The position numbers and the translations under genes are program-made. Positions 1 to 8,982 of a DNA stretch of 64,000 nt are shown in pieces. The notes under the pieces are model-generated. The model worked only from the letters and a program-made list of their open reading frames with translations. It was not told the DNA's origin and ran no database searches. The stretch is from the NCBI RefSeq assembly GCF_001429605.1, contig NZ_LMSS01000007.1, positions 370,782 through 434,781 of the forward strand, given 5' to 3'. The DNA is from Phycicoccus sp. Soil802 (GTDB lineage: Bacteria > Actinomycetota > Actinomycetes > Actinomycetales > Dermatophilaceae). Positions within the stretch are counted from its first letter, which is position 1. The number at the start of each line of letters is the position of its first letter.

Positions 1-116
1 CGGCTTCCCCACCCATTCGCAGGAGCCACGATCGGCCAACGCGTTTGCGCACGTCAGAGCTTTGACGATGGGGCCCGCAAATCTCCCGGCCTCAAATACC
101 CCTAGCGGGTACGGAC

Positions 117-158
117 GGAGGGCGCCGGACTCGCGTTTCCGCAGGTCAGGCGCCCTCC
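117..158 (-). terminator. Stem-loop behind pseudo-tRNA copy 1
   Basis: Ten perfectly paired bases, GGAGGGCGCC at 117-126 with GGCGCCCTCC at 149-158, enclose a 22-base loop. It lies just 3' of the minus-strand tRNA-like sequence, as a tRNA terminator would, and the same type of structure follows the other two copies. There is no long T run. Confidence 0.6.
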
Positions 159-295
159 ATTGCACTGGGTGGCAGGTGAAGGATTCGAACCTTCGAAGCT
201 TTCGCGAGGGATTTACAGAACGGCGTATGCCGACCGCTCACCTGCGGTTTCCCGGCTTGCCAGCGAAGTTCGCCGCGAATTCGCCACAGACTCTC
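117..295 (-). repeat. tRNA-Tyr-derived repeat, copy 1 (pseudo-tRNA plus stem-loop)
   Basis: Read on the minus strand, 170-246 resembles the 3' two thirds of a bacterial tRNA-Tyr: a perfect T arm (GAAGG/CCTTC around TTCGAAT), an acceptor 3' strand ACCTGCC pairing six of seven bases with its 5' strand, a Tyr-like variable arm and an anticodon loop reading GTA. The 5' side of the D arm is missing and the anticodon stem barely pairs, so I read it as a pseudo-tRNA. Related copies lie at 14881-15185 and 26558-26850 in the same orientation, and homology runs about 50 bp beyond the tRNA-like part. A short functional tRNA is not excluded. Confidence 0.7.
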
Positions 296-300
296 GACGA

Positions 301-731
301 CACCCGAAGCCGGAGGTCGTCAGTCGGACACCACTAGGCGGACACCCATCGGGATTCAATGCCGATCTTCGGGCACAAATGAGGTACACGTCGTCGCGGG
401 GTGCAGTCGTCCGAACGTTGACGCACCGAGAAGCTCGGTTTCGTCGGCAGCCGCGCCGGCATCGCCACGTTCACCGCAGACCAGGTCGACGAGGCAACCA
501 CCTGCCGCGCCCCCGCCATCAGCAACGGAAGGAACAGCCACCATGACCAGCCATCATCGGCGTCCCCGTCCATGCCGGCCCAGATGCACCAAGCCGCTGC
601 CGACCATCTGCTCGCCCTCGGGCGCAACCCTGCGCGCATGGACCCCCTGACCGCCCGCGGGCGCCGCGCCGCCAATCCGGACGCCATGAACGCTCGGCAG
701 GCGCCTGGACGAGCGTTGGGCCCTACCTTCG
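301..731. other. Non-coding stretch, no gene recognised
   Basis: About 430 bases between the pseudo-tRNA repeat and the LacI stub. Open frames exist on both strands but none has a recognisable motif or a convincing ribosome binding site. A plus-strand stretch around 570-640 reads like a fragment of a regulator (it includes AADHLLALG, a phrase seen in LacI-family ligand domains), but it is too short to call. Confidence 0.4.
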
Positions 732-1013
732 CTATGACTTGCGTCCGCGACGAAGCGCGGCGGCCGCCTCGTTCCTCCTGTAGCTGAGGACCGCAGCTGC
801 GCGCTCCACCCGCAGCCGTGTCTCCTCGCGGACATGGGGTTCGGCGTTCAACACCCTTGACACTGTTGCAAAGCTCACTCCAGCCATGCGAGCGACGTCC
901 TTGATCGTCGGGGGGCTGGGGGCGTCTCTTCGATCCGCCGTCCCTTGGGCAGTCATCCCCTCAACCTCGCCATCCAACTGGGAGTCCCGGCACTCGGCCG
1001 AGGAGTTCGTCAT
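732..1013 (-). CDS. Truncated LacI-family protein, DNA-binding domain only
   Basis: The 93-residue product carries a complete LacI helix-turn-helix and hinge (TIKDVARMAGVSFATVSRVL at about 36-55, ending in RRGRKS) and stops exactly where the ligand-binding domain should begin; family members are about 330-350 residues. Its ATG overlaps the galE stop as ATGA, so it would be translationally coupled to the galactose operon. A second, frameshifted copy ending at the same point lies at 26993-27276. It could be an inert remnant or a small DNA-binding protein that competes for operators; without the ligand domain it would lack normal dimerisation and inducer response. Confidence 0.7.
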   Translation of the reverse strand: MTNSSAECRDSQLDGEVEGMTAQGTADRRDAPSPPTIKDVARMAGVSFATVSRVLNAEPHVREETRLRVERAAAVLSYRRNEAAAALRRGRKS

Positions 1014-1966
1014 GACTGGCGTCCTTTCATGAATGCCCAAGCGTCCGCCACGATGTCCAGAAGCCCAGCCTCTGGCGACCAGCCGAGCTGCGCTCCGATG
1101 CGGCCGTTGGACGCGACCAGCCGGGCGGGATCGCCTTGCCTTCGTGCCGCGGGAAGACTCGGAATGCGATGCCCGGTGACTGAGCGGCACGCTTCGATCA
1201 CCTCGTTCACCGAGTAACCCGTTCCCGACCCCAGGTTGTAGATGCTGTGCGTCCCTGCCCGGGCCGCGTCGAGGGCGAGGAGATGGGCCGTCCCAAGGTC
1301 GACGACGTGCAGGTAGTCGCGCACGGCTGAACCGTCAGGCGTGGGGAAGTCGGTGCCGAACACCGAGACAGTGGCCCTGGAGCCCGTCGCCACGACCAGG
1401 ACATTGGGGATGAGGTGCGTCTCGACCTTGTGCCGCTCCCCGAGGTCTCCCATGGCGCCGCCGACATTGAAGTAGCGCAACGACACGACCGCCAGGCCGT
1501 GGGCCCTCGCCGCTGCCCCCAGCATGAAGTCGACGGCCAGCTTCGACTGTCCGTAAGCGTTGATGGGCACCGCCGGGGTCTGCTCGTCGATCGTAGCGAC
1601 GTCGGGCTCTCCGTACACGGCTGCAGTCGAGGAGAAGACGAAGCGAGGTACTCCGTGAGCACGAACCGCTTCAATCAGGGCGAGACTCTCGACGACGTTG
1701 TTGCGCCAGTAGAGCTCCGGGCGGGCGACGGACTCGGCCACCAAAGACTTCGCTGCGAAGTGCAGGACGCCGTCGTACGACTTCCCAGCGAGGGTGGGGC
1801 TCGCCTCCGAGACTCGCGCCCTCACGAACCGGGCGCCTGCGGGGACCGCGTCCTCGTGACCAGTGGACAGGTCGTCCAGAACTGTCACTTCGTGTCCTGC
1901 GGCGAGCAACTGCGACGCGACGACGGACCCGATGTAGCCGGCCCCTCCGGTGACCATGAGTCTCAT
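1010..1966 (-). CDS. galE: UDP-glucose 4-epimerase
   Basis: GalE interconverts UDP-galactose and UDP-glucose with tightly bound NAD in the cytoplasm, the last step of the Leloir pathway. The 318-residue product is an extended SDR: Rossmann motif TGGAGYIG at residues 6-13, the catalytic serine region FSSTAAVYG and the catalytic YGQSK pair, then a complete substrate-binding C-terminus. It lies 19 bases behind the damaged galK in the alpha-galactoside operon and overlaps the LacI stub by four bases. A decayed copy of its last 40 codons is found at 27273-27395. Confidence 0.93.
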   Translation of the reverse strand: MRLMVTGGAGYIGSVVASQLLAAGHEVTVLDDLSTGHEDAVPAGARFVRARVSEASPTLAGKSYDGVLHFAAKSLVAESVARPELYWRNNVVESLALIEAVRAHGVPRFVFSSTAAVYGEPDVATIDEQTPAVPINAYGQSKLAVDFMLGAAARAHGLAVVSLRYFNVGGAMGDLGERHKVETHLIPNVLVVATGSRATVSVFGTDFPTPDGSAVRDYLHVVDLGTAHLLALDAARAGTHSIYNLGSGTGYSVNEVIEACRSVTGHRIPSLPAARRQGDPARLVASNGRIGAQLGWSPEAGLLDIVADAWAFMKGRQS

Positions 1967-1985
1967 CTGGCCTCACTACTGGTCA

Positions 1986-2552
1986 TCATCGGTCTCGCCC
2001 GGCCTGGCCGGAGGGCGCGACCGCGAAGCACTCCGGCGCCGAGAAGCAGCGGCCCGAGAAGGCCGTGGTCACGGCGCCCACGACCGCATCCTCGGTGTCC
2101 GCTCGGACCAGCGCCACGACCGAGCCGCCGAAGCCGCCCCCAGACATGGCCGCGTCCACGGCCGTGTCGAGCTCCGTCGTCGAGACCTCAAAGTCGTCCC
2201 GCAAGGACGCGTGCGACGCAACGAAGATGTCGCCCATTGCCGTGAAGTCTCTCGCGCTGATGGCCGCGACAGCGGCGCGCACCCTCTGGATCTCGGTGAG
2301 GTTGCCCGGTGCGATGCCTTCGATCGGGACCTCGACGATCGACCCACTCTGCATCGAGACGGCCCGCAGAACGTCTACTTCGCCCAGTCTCGCCGCGACC
2401 ACGGCTCTCTGGCGCAAGGCCACGGGCAGGCGCAGCCCCTTGTTGTAGTCGGTGTGCTCGCCCAGGAGGTTCACACGCCCCGGCGCTGACCAGGCGCCAG
2501 TGGGCGGCGCGCCGTACACCTCGGCGAAGAGCTGGGACGCACCGGTGCTCAT
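1986..2552 (-). pseudogene. galK: Galactokinase with in-frame internal deletions
   Basis: Galactokinase phosphorylates galactose at C1 and is normally about 380-400 residues; this open frame has 188. The N-terminus is clear (APGRVNLLGEHTDYNKG at about 24-40) and so is the C-terminal part (SHASLRDDFEVSTTELD, then GGGFGG), but they meet near residue 85. About 190 residues are absent, including the GGGLSSSA-type ATP-binding motif and the catalytic aspartate. A second small gap removes about ten residues before GGGFGG. The frame stays open and the ATGA overlap with galT is kept, so downstream translation may persist. Catalytic activity is very unlikely. Confidence 0.85.
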
Positions 2553-3727
2553 GGCGTCGTCTCGCGGAGCCGGGCCGCGACCGCCTCGGGCGCGACGTGA
2601 TTAACCCATCCACCGACGCCTGACTCCGACCCGGCGAGGAACTTCAGCTTCGCGGGCGACCGCCGGACGGACATAATCTGGAGGTGCAGTCTCGACACCT
2701 CGCGCCCCTCGCCGACAGGGGCCTGGTGCCATCCGGCGATGTAGGGCAGCCGGACGGACGATCCGTCAGGTGCCACGTAGAAGCGGTCGAGACGCCGGAG
2801 CAGGTCCAGGTAGACGGTCGCGAGGTCGTCTCGTTCGTCACCTGTCAGGGCAGGCAGATCCGGCGCATCGCGGCGCGGTGCGAGGTGGACCTCGACCGGC
2901 CAGCGTGCCGCGAAGGGGACGTACGCCACCCAGTGGGCCGACTCGGTCACGATGCGCGCCCCCTCGGCCAGTTCCTCGACCAGAAGGTCCGAGCCCAGGA
3001 GCCTCCCGGTCCGCTCGTGGTGCGCCTGGGCCTGCCGCAGGATCGTCGCGGTCCGTTGTGGCACATAGGGATACGCGTAGATCTGGCCGTGCGGGTGGTG
3101 GAGGGTGACACCGATCTCCTGGCCTCGGTTCTCGAAGCAGAACACGTGCCTGACCTCGTCCAGCGCGGCGAGCTCGAGCGTGCGGTCCGCCCAGGCGTCG
3201 ATGACCGTTCGCACCCTACGAGGCGGCAGGTCGGCAAAGGTCGAGTCGTGGTCGCTGGTGAAGCACACCACCTCGCAGCGACCCACGGCTGGCCGCTTCA
3301 GGCCTCGCGCGCCGTCGGGCGTGGGCACGTCACCGGATAGGTCTGCCGTGCCGGCGTAAGAGGGAAAGCGGTTCTCGAACACCACGACGTCGTATGCCGC
3401 GTCGGGCACCTCGGAGGCCACGCTGCCCGTGCCTGTTGGGCACAGTGGGCACTCGTCCTTCGGGGGCAGGAAGGTTCGGTCGCCTCGATGCCCGGCCACG
3501 GCGACCCAGTCGTCGACGAGCGCGTCGTACCTGATCTCGCCACCTCCCGCCTTGGGTCCGAGGGGCCGGGCTTCGAGCACCGTCCGGGGAGGGGCTTCGG
3601 GGGTGTCGTCGAAGTAGATGATGGAGCGACCATCAGCGAGTTCACGCGCTGTGCGTCTGACCCCGCCCTGGAGCCCAGCTTCGTGGAGTAACGGTGACAT
3701 CACGCGTCCTTCGCTGGCTGAAAGCAT
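2549..3727 (-). CDS. galT: Galactose-1-phosphate uridylyltransferase
   Basis: GalT exchanges UMP between UDP-glucose and galactose-1-phosphate, the middle step of the Leloir pathway. The 392-residue product has the active-site HPHGQIYAYP, whose second histidine carries the uridylyl group, a CPLC zinc-type pair upstream, and the second-half motif EVHLAPRR. I start it at 3727, where GAGGAG stands nine bases ahead of ATG; the frame is open further upstream into the membrane-protein gene, but that part is not GalT-like. It ends in an ATGA overlap with galK. With galK broken, GalT would get galactose-1-phosphate only from another kinase. Confidence 0.93.
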   Translation of the reverse strand: MLSASEGRVMSPLLHEAGLQGGVRRTARELADGRSIIYFDDTPEAPPRTVLEARPLGPKAGGGEIRYDALVDDWVAVAGHRGDRTFLPPKDECPLCPTGTGSVASEVPDAAYDVVVFENRFPSYAGTADLSGDVPTPDGARGLKRPAVGRCEVVCFTSDHDSTFADLPPRRVRTVIDAWADRTLELAALDEVRHVFCFENRGQEIGVTLHHPHGQIYAYPYVPQRTATILRQAQAHHERTGRLLGSDLLVEELAEGARIVTESAHWVAYVPFAARWPVEVHLAPRRDAPDLPALTGDERDDLATVYLDLLRRLDRFYVAPDGSSVRLPYIAGWHQAPVGEGREVSRLHLQIMSVRRSPAKLKFLAGSESGVGGWVNHVAPEAVAARLRETTP

Positions 3728-3737
3728 CGTGCGCTCC

Positions 3738-5243
3738 TCAGTGGTGGGTTGACGGGAATGATTCGAACGTCTCGTGCCCCGACCAGGGGCTCCCCGACTC
3801 CGACGGGGCGGACCTCTTCGTAGCGGCTCTGGCTCGTGACACGGACGCGGACCAGAGGCCGAGAAGGGCAAGGAAGAGCACCGTGTGCACCAGGGAGACC
3901 GTCGTCGCCACCGGAAGCGAGCGTGACCATGCACCGATCGAATGACTCAGCTCGACCAGCACATCGGAGGCGGCTCTGGTCGGCGGGCCGGGCTCACTGC
4001 CCGACGCAGGCACGTCGAAACCTGGGTTCACCGGCCCAGTGAGGACTGCTTGGAGGTTCACCGTCGCGGTCACTGACACGAGGAGGTAGGAGACTGCCCA
4101 CCTCAGCCCGAGAGCCGCCAGGAGGGCCGCGGAGACGAAGACCGGGAAGAGGTACCTCTCATGCACTCGAGTAGGCAGTGCGAAGAAGGCCATGGCCAGG
4201 ACGACATGGCCGAGGAGCAGCACCACCCGGCTCTCGCTCACTCCCCGCCACACCAGGATCGGCAACGCCACCGCCAAGGCGGCGACTGCCAACAACCCGG
4301 CGCCGATGCTGAAGGCTGAGTGGGTTCCCAGCAGCGGCACCGTGATCGCCAGGGAGTCGGGCGTCCACACAGCCCGGCCCCCAGCGGGACTCTCCACCAG
4401 CGGGCGGGGCCCGACGAGTGCCCACCCGTTGTAGGCGTTGGCGGACAGCACGTCGAAGGTCTGCCCGACCGAGCGGTACAGCTCCCAGAGGCCGGTCAGA
4501 TCGCCCAGCACGGCGATATCTCGGAAGCGACCCCGGCTGAAGTGCTCGAGGTCGAACGGCAGACTTGCCACAAGGAGAACACAAGTAGCCGCGAAGCCAC
4601 TTCGTAGCAGCGTGACGAAGTCGCGTCGGTCGATGAGGTGGCGGCGCACCAGGACAGGGACCAGGACCCCCAGCACCACGGCCGACTGTGGCTTGACCAG
4701 GACTGCGAGCGTGGCGCAGGCCATGGCCCAGCCAGGGCGTCGGTCGGCGAGCAGGACGAGGGCTCCGAGGACCGGCAGCGCGGCGACCGAGTCGACCTGC
4801 CCCCACACCGCGGAGTCGAACCAGACCACGGGTGCCACGAGGAACAGCGCGGCGGCCCCCAGGCCGACCCTTGGGCTCCACCACCGACGACCAGAGGTGA
4901 AGAGCAGCAGGGCGATCCCGATGTCGGCGCACACGGCTGGTAGCTTGGCGAGGACAAGTGCCACGGCCACCGGGTCTCTGCCGACCATGTCTGCGACGAG
5001 GGGGGTGACCAGACCGATGGGCCAGAGCACCAACAGGTAGATGGGTGGGTAGTTGGCCGTCGCTTCGTTCGCGTAGAACGCGCCCGGCCCGAAGCTCGCC
5101 ATGGCCGCGGACCAGTCAGCGAAGAGCTCCAGGTCCCCGCGGAACCCGCGGCCAGGAAACGCCAAGAACGCAAGGAAGACCCGAAGTGACAGCCCTGCGC
5201 CCAGGACTGCCCAGACCTGCTCTGGCTCAGACGGCTTGCGCAT
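3738..5243 (-). CDS. GT-C fold polytopic membrane glycosyltransferase
   Basis: A roughly 500-residue membrane protein with about ten hydrophobic segments and hallmarks of polyprenyl-phosphate-sugar-dependent GT-C enzymes: an early acidic loop FRGDLELFADW, NYPPIYLLVLWP after it, a DSAVWGQVDS loop, KPQSA, and HERYLFPV late in the protein. It resembles ALG6/ALG8- or mannosyltransferase-type proteins. The donor and acceptor cannot be read from sequence. It overlaps the 3' end of the alpha-galactosidase gene and precedes galT by ten bases, so it is part of the operon. The start is uncertain: 5243 or 5264. Such an enzyme is unexpected inside a galactoside-use operon. Confidence 0.7.
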   Translation of the reverse strand: MRKPSEPEQVWAVLGAGLSLRVFLAFLAFPGRGFRGDLELFADWSAAMASFGPGAFYANEATANYPPIYLLVLWPIGLVTPLVADMVGRDPVAVALVLAKLPAVCADIGIALLLFTSGRRWWSPRVGLGAAALFLVAPVVWFDSAVWGQVDSVAALPVLGALVLLADRRPGWAMACATLAVLVKPQSAVVLGVLVPVLVRRHLIDRRDFVTLLRSGFAATCVLLVASLPFDLEHFSRGRFRDIAVLGDLTGLWELYRSVGQTFDVLSANAYNGWALVGPRPLVESPAGGRAVWTPDSLAITVPLLGTHSAFSIGAGLLAVAALAVALPILVWRGVSESRVVLLLGHVVLAMAFFALPTRVHERYLFPVFVSAALLAALGLRWAVSYLLVSVTATVNLQAVLTGPVNPGFDVPASGSEPGPPTRAASDVLVELSHSIGAWSRSLPVATTVSLVHTVLFLALLGLWSASVSRARAATKRSAPSESGSPWSGHETFESFPSTHH

Positions 5244-7473
5244 GAAGCAGGACCATCTGGTCAACCGCCAGGAGTGGGCTTTGCAGACCCACCTCGCCCA
5301 GCAGGGCTCCGCTCAGCTCCACCCCGGTCTCGGCCCAGCCAGGCATGGCGATCCCGCGGTAGGCGCCTTCCGGACCCACGACCGTCACCCGGTAGCGACG
5401 CTGCGGATCCAGACCAGGCAGCTGCACGCGGCCGAGGGGCCAGGCAAGGCTGTGCTCCAACAGTGACAACCGGTAGACGGCTCGGTCCTCGTTGGCTGCA
5501 ACGACGCCCTCGAGGGCGACGGCAGGGTTGCTGACATCGGCGTGGACGACGTCGCCTGAGTGCAGCAGCGGACGCAGTTCCTTGTGGAGCTGGATCCACC
5601 GCCGCAGGTCGGACAGCTCGGCGTCCGTGGCGCGGGTCAGGTCCCACTCGATGCCCAGGTGACCCCACAGGGCGGTGCCCGCGCGGAACTGGAGGTCGTG
5701 TGTCCTCCCTGTGGTGTGGTCGGCGCCTGAGCCCACATGGGTTCCCATGAGCTCCGGGGGGAGGATCAGGCCCGTCCAGCGCACGATCCTGTGGCGTTCG
5801 TGGGCGTCGATGCAGTCGGAGGGCCAGACGCGGTCAGTGACCTCCGCCATGCCGAGGTCGATACGTGCGCCACCGCCAGCGCACGACTCGATCTCCAGCC
5901 CTGGGTGCCGCTCCTTGAGCTCCGCCATGAGGCGGTAGACGGCCAAGGTCTGCAGGCGGACAGCGGGCTCGCCGCCCGGTTGGTGGCCGGCGTCGATGAG
6001 CGGCCGGTTGTGGTCCCACTTGATGTACGCCACGCCATACTCGGCAATGAGCGAGGACATCTGCGCCAGGACGTGGTCATAGGCACCGGTGTGCGTCAGG
6101 TCGAGGACGTGTTGGTGACGAGATGCGATGCCCGGACCGTGGTTGGTGGCGAGGAGCCACTCGGGGTGCTCGCGTGCGAGGTTCGAGTCGAGGTTGACCA
6201 TCTCCGGCTCGAACCACAGGCCGAAGTCCATGCCGAGCCGGTGCACGTGGTCGACGAGAGGCCGGAGCCCGTCCGGCCAGACCGCCGGGTCGATGACCCA
6301 GTCACCCAGTCCTGCTGTGTCGTCGCGGCGTCCGAGAAACCAGCCGTCGTCGAGGACGAAGCGCTCGACGCCGCACTCTGCGGCCCTGTCGGCAAGCTCC
6401 AGCAACCGACCGAGGTCGTGGTCGAAGTACACCGCTTCCCAGGTATTGAGCAGGACTGGGCGCGTCGTGCGCGGATGCGAGTGGCGTTGCCGGAGGTGGC
6501 GGTGGAACCGGGCAGACAGCTCGTCGAGGCCGTCGCCCCAGGACCCACAGAGCCAGGGCGACACGTACTCCTCGCCGCGACGAAGCGCGACCTCGCCGGG
6601 AAGGATGACCTCTCCTCCCCGAAGGAAGCGCCAGTCCGTGATGGAGCGCTCGGCACGGACGGACTGGTTGCCGCTCCACGCGAGGTGGACGCCCCACACC
6701 CGCCCGCTCCGGAAGCTGAAGCCCTTCACCCCTGCGCACAGCACGGTCGCCGAGTCGTGGCCCGGTCTGCCGCCCCACGACTCGCGCAGCCACACACCGA
6801 TGTCGAAGGTGCGTCGCTGGGGGTGTCTCTCATGCGCGTGCCTGCCCGTCAGGTCCAACAGCTCGGACGCCTGGGAAGGGACCGGGAGGGCTGGATCCAG
6901 GTGGGTGAGGTCAAAGGGGTCGTCACCGTTGTTGCGCACCGACGCCCTCAGCCGAACCAAACCTGCGGCATCGAGTTCGATCTCTGTGTGAATCTCCAGC
7001 TCGCTCGCCTCGTCAGTCCCGACACTCAGGACCCGGACCGCACCCACCGGCCCCTCGGGCCAGTCGATAGTGCCCGCCGAGTCCACACGGTGCTCGACGT
7101 GTGAGGGCAGGACCGACCATGCGCGGCCGGAACGGCTGCCGAGGATGCCAGGGCGTCCCAGCCAGCCGGTGGAGTGCTGTGGCAGGACGGACACCGCTTC
7201 CTGCGTGCTCACAACGCTGTCCGTGGGTGGCATGGCCCAGGCCGAGAGGACATCAGAGGACGTCAGGTGCGCGGAGTGCGCCCCCGTGGCCGTCTCGGTC
7301 TCAGCCAGGGTCGGCCCCCAGTGGAGGACGGAGGGGAATGATGTCGGGTGAAGCCGAAGCAGAAGGCTCGTGCCACCGCCGAACAGGTGGACCACGTCCT
7401 CCCGCGCCGCCTCGGCGATGGCGGTGGGCCCTACATGAGCGGCGTCACCGTGGCGTTCGGCTGCGATGTCCAT
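5227..7473 (-). CDS. Alpha-galactosidase, glycoside hydrolase family 36
   Basis: This cytoplasmic enzyme (748 residues, no signal peptide) removes terminal alpha-galactose from sugars such as melibiose or raffinose. It has the GH36 layout: N-terminal beta-sandwich, TIM barrel with WEAVYFDH and FVLDDGWF, the nucleophile in YIKWDHN near residue 484, the acid/base aspartate in VWPSDCIDA near 550, and a C-terminal beta domain. Start 7473 is chosen because GGAGGAGG precedes it and the upstream open stretch is not family-like. It sits directly behind the importer genes, which probably bring in the galactosides it cleaves; galactose and glucose or sucrose result. Confidence 0.92.
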   Translation of the reverse strand: MDIAAERHGDAAHVGPTAIAEAAREDVVHLFGGGTSLLLRLHPTSFPSVLHWGPTLAETETATGAHSAHLTSSDVLSAWAMPPTDSVVSTQEAVSVLPQHSTGWLGRPGILGSRSGRAWSVLPSHVEHRVDSAGTIDWPEGPVGAVRVLSVGTDEASELEIHTEIELDAAGLVRLRASVRNNGDDPFDLTHLDPALPVPSQASELLDLTGRHAHERHPQRRTFDIGVWLRESWGGRPGHDSATVLCAGVKGFSFRSGRVWGVHLAWSGNQSVRAERSITDWRFLRGGEVILPGEVALRRGEEYVSPWLCGSWGDGLDELSARFHRHLRQRHSHPRTTRPVLLNTWEAVYFDHDLGRLLELADRAAECGVERFVLDDGWFLGRRDDTAGLGDWVIDPAVWPDGLRPLVDHVHRLGMDFGLWFEPEMVNLDSNLAREHPEWLLATNHGPGIASRHQHVLDLTHTGAYDHVLAQMSSLIAEYGVAYIKWDHNRPLIDAGHQPGGEPAVRLQTLAVYRLMAELKERHPGLEIESCAGGGARIDLGMAEVTDRVWPSDCIDAHERHRIVRWTGLILPPELMGTHVGSGADHTTGRTHDLQFRAGTALWGHLGIEWDLTRATDAELSDLRRWIQLHKELRPLLHSGDVVHADVSNPAVALEGVVAANEDRAVYRLSLLEHSLAWPLGRVQLPGLDPQRRYRVTVVGPEGAYRGIAMPGWAETGVELSGALLGEVGLQSPLLAVDQMVLLHAQAV

Positions 7474-7578
7474 GCTCACCCTCCTCCGGATAGTGGCGTG
7501 CCGGTCCGAACTGACCGGGTCGGGCAGGCGTGGGGTGAAGGCCCTCGGTGCACTCGTCTCCACCCCACGCCTGGGTCC

Positions 7579-8928
7579 CTACTTGAACAGGGCGTTCACC
7601 TGTTCGTTCGCCTTCGTCAGTGACGAGACGTCGGACTTGCCCTGAAGCACGGCATCCATCGCGGGCTGCATGATCGCGTTCACGTCGGCCGCGTTGTCGG
7701 TGATGGGGAACAAGAACGTCGTCTTCTCGTCCACCTGAATGGTGAACGGGGTGACGTCGACGCCCTTCGCCTTGAAGGCGGCCTTGGCAGCCTCGACACC
7801 GGAGTCGATGGCCGGGAAGACGACGCCTTCCTGACCCACGATGTTCTGGCAGTCAGCCGAGGCCAGGAACTTGACCCACTTTCCTGCGCCTTCCTTCTTC
7901 TTGGTGCCCGCGAAGATCGAGTCGGCCAAGCCGTTGAACATGCTCGCCCGCTTGCCGCTCGGGCCGACGGGGGTCGGTGCGATGCCCAGCTTGAGGCCCT
8001 TGTATGCCGCGTAGCTCCCGATCATCCAGGAGCCGTTCGCGTTGATCGCGGACTTCTTGGCACCGAAGTTGTCGTTCATGCTGGCGCCCACCGTCGCCTT
8101 CAACGGGGGCATGTACCCCTTGTCGATCAAGCCCTTCCACCACGCGATGCTCTGCTGGAAGCGGGGGTCGTCGTACTTATACTGCGTGCCCCACGGGTTC
8201 TTGTTCGTGTACTGCCATCCTGTCGTGGCGGCGAAGTAGCCCCATTCCGTCTGGCCGTTGCCGGCTCCCGACCCCGGCAGGCCCAGGCCGTAGACGGCGA
8301 TGTTGTTCTTGTCGAAGCCCGCCTCGTCCCCGTGCTTGCCGTTCTTGTCCACGGTCAGCTTCGCGATGGCCTTCTCGTAGGTCCCTCCGTCAGTGGGGTT
8401 CCACGTGAGGTTGGCCATCTCGTCGTCGGAGATCTTGGCCGCTGCCGTCATCTCCTTGTTGTAGAAGAGGGCCACGGTGTCCCAGTCCTTGGGGAGGCCG
8501 TAGCGCTTGCCGTCCTGGCCGACCCACAGGTCCGCGAGGCCCGGCGCGTAGATCGAGGTGTCGACCTTGCCCACGGCGTCATCCAACGACATGAGCACCT
8601 TGTTCTTAGCGAACTCCGGATACTTGGAGAGGTGGTCCGTGAAGACGTCCGGAGCGGTACCTGACTGGAACCCCGTCGTCAGCGTGGACCAGTAGTCGTC
8701 CCAGCCTCTCTGGGTGATCTTCACCTTCCACGCGGGGTTTGCCGCGGTGAAGGCGTCCGCGCACTTCTGGTAGGCGGGTTGCTGGTTGGAGTCCCACAGC
8801 CAGTAGTCGATCGTCCCACCAGCACTGCCGCCTCCCCCACCGGCGTCGTCGCCTGCGCAGGCAGACAGCGTCAGTCCGAGGGGGATGGTGACGGCCAGCG
8901 CCATAGCGCGCACTGTCTTGCTCTTCAT
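7579..8928 (-). CDS. Sugar ABC transporter substrate-binding lipoprotein (CUT1)
   Basis: A 449-residue extracellular solute-binding protein of the MalE type. The N-terminus is a lipoprotein signal with lipobox LSAC (Cys at 24), followed by a Gly/Ser linker and the alpha/beta binding lobes. It captures an oligosaccharide outside the membrane and delivers it to the two permeases encoded just upstream in the operon. Start 8928 has AAAGGAAAG ahead of it. The next gene is alpha-galactosidase, so an alpha-galactoside such as raffinose or melibiose is the likely ligand; this is inferred from context only. Confidence 0.88.
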   Translation of the reverse strand: MKSKTVRAMALAVTIPLGLTLSACAGDDAGGGGGSAGGTIDYWLWDSNQQPAYQKCADAFTAANPAWKVKITQRGWDDYWSTLTTGFQSGTAPDVFTDHLSKYPEFAKNKVLMSLDDAVGKVDTSIYAPGLADLWVGQDGKRYGLPKDWDTVALFYNKEMTAAAKISDDEMANLTWNPTDGGTYEKAIAKLTVDKNGKHGDEAGFDKNNIAVYGLGLPGSGAGNGQTEWGYFAATTGWQYTNKNPWGTQYKYDDPRFQQSIAWWKGLIDKGYMPPLKATVGASMNDNFGAKKSAINANGSWMIGSYAAYKGLKLGIAPTPVGPSGKRASMFNGLADSIFAGTKKKEGAGKWVKFLASADCQNIVGQEGVVFPAIDSGVEAAKAAFKAKGVDVTPFTIQVDEKTTFLFPITDNAADVNAIMQPAMDAVLQGKSDVSSLTKANEQVNALFK

Positions 8929-8982
8929 GGTCTTTCCTTTCGACGAGCTGCCGTCCACGCAGGGACCCAGACTCTGGTTGGA

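Noticed and set aside
3725..3934. Longer galT starting at 3934
   Set aside because: The extra 69 residues overlap the membrane-protein gene and are not GalT-like; a good ribosome site precedes 3727.
5737..7104. A 455-codon plus-strand open frame
   Set aside because: Lies wholly antisense to the GH36 alpha-galactosidase, whose motifs are unmistakable; the frame has no recognisable domain.
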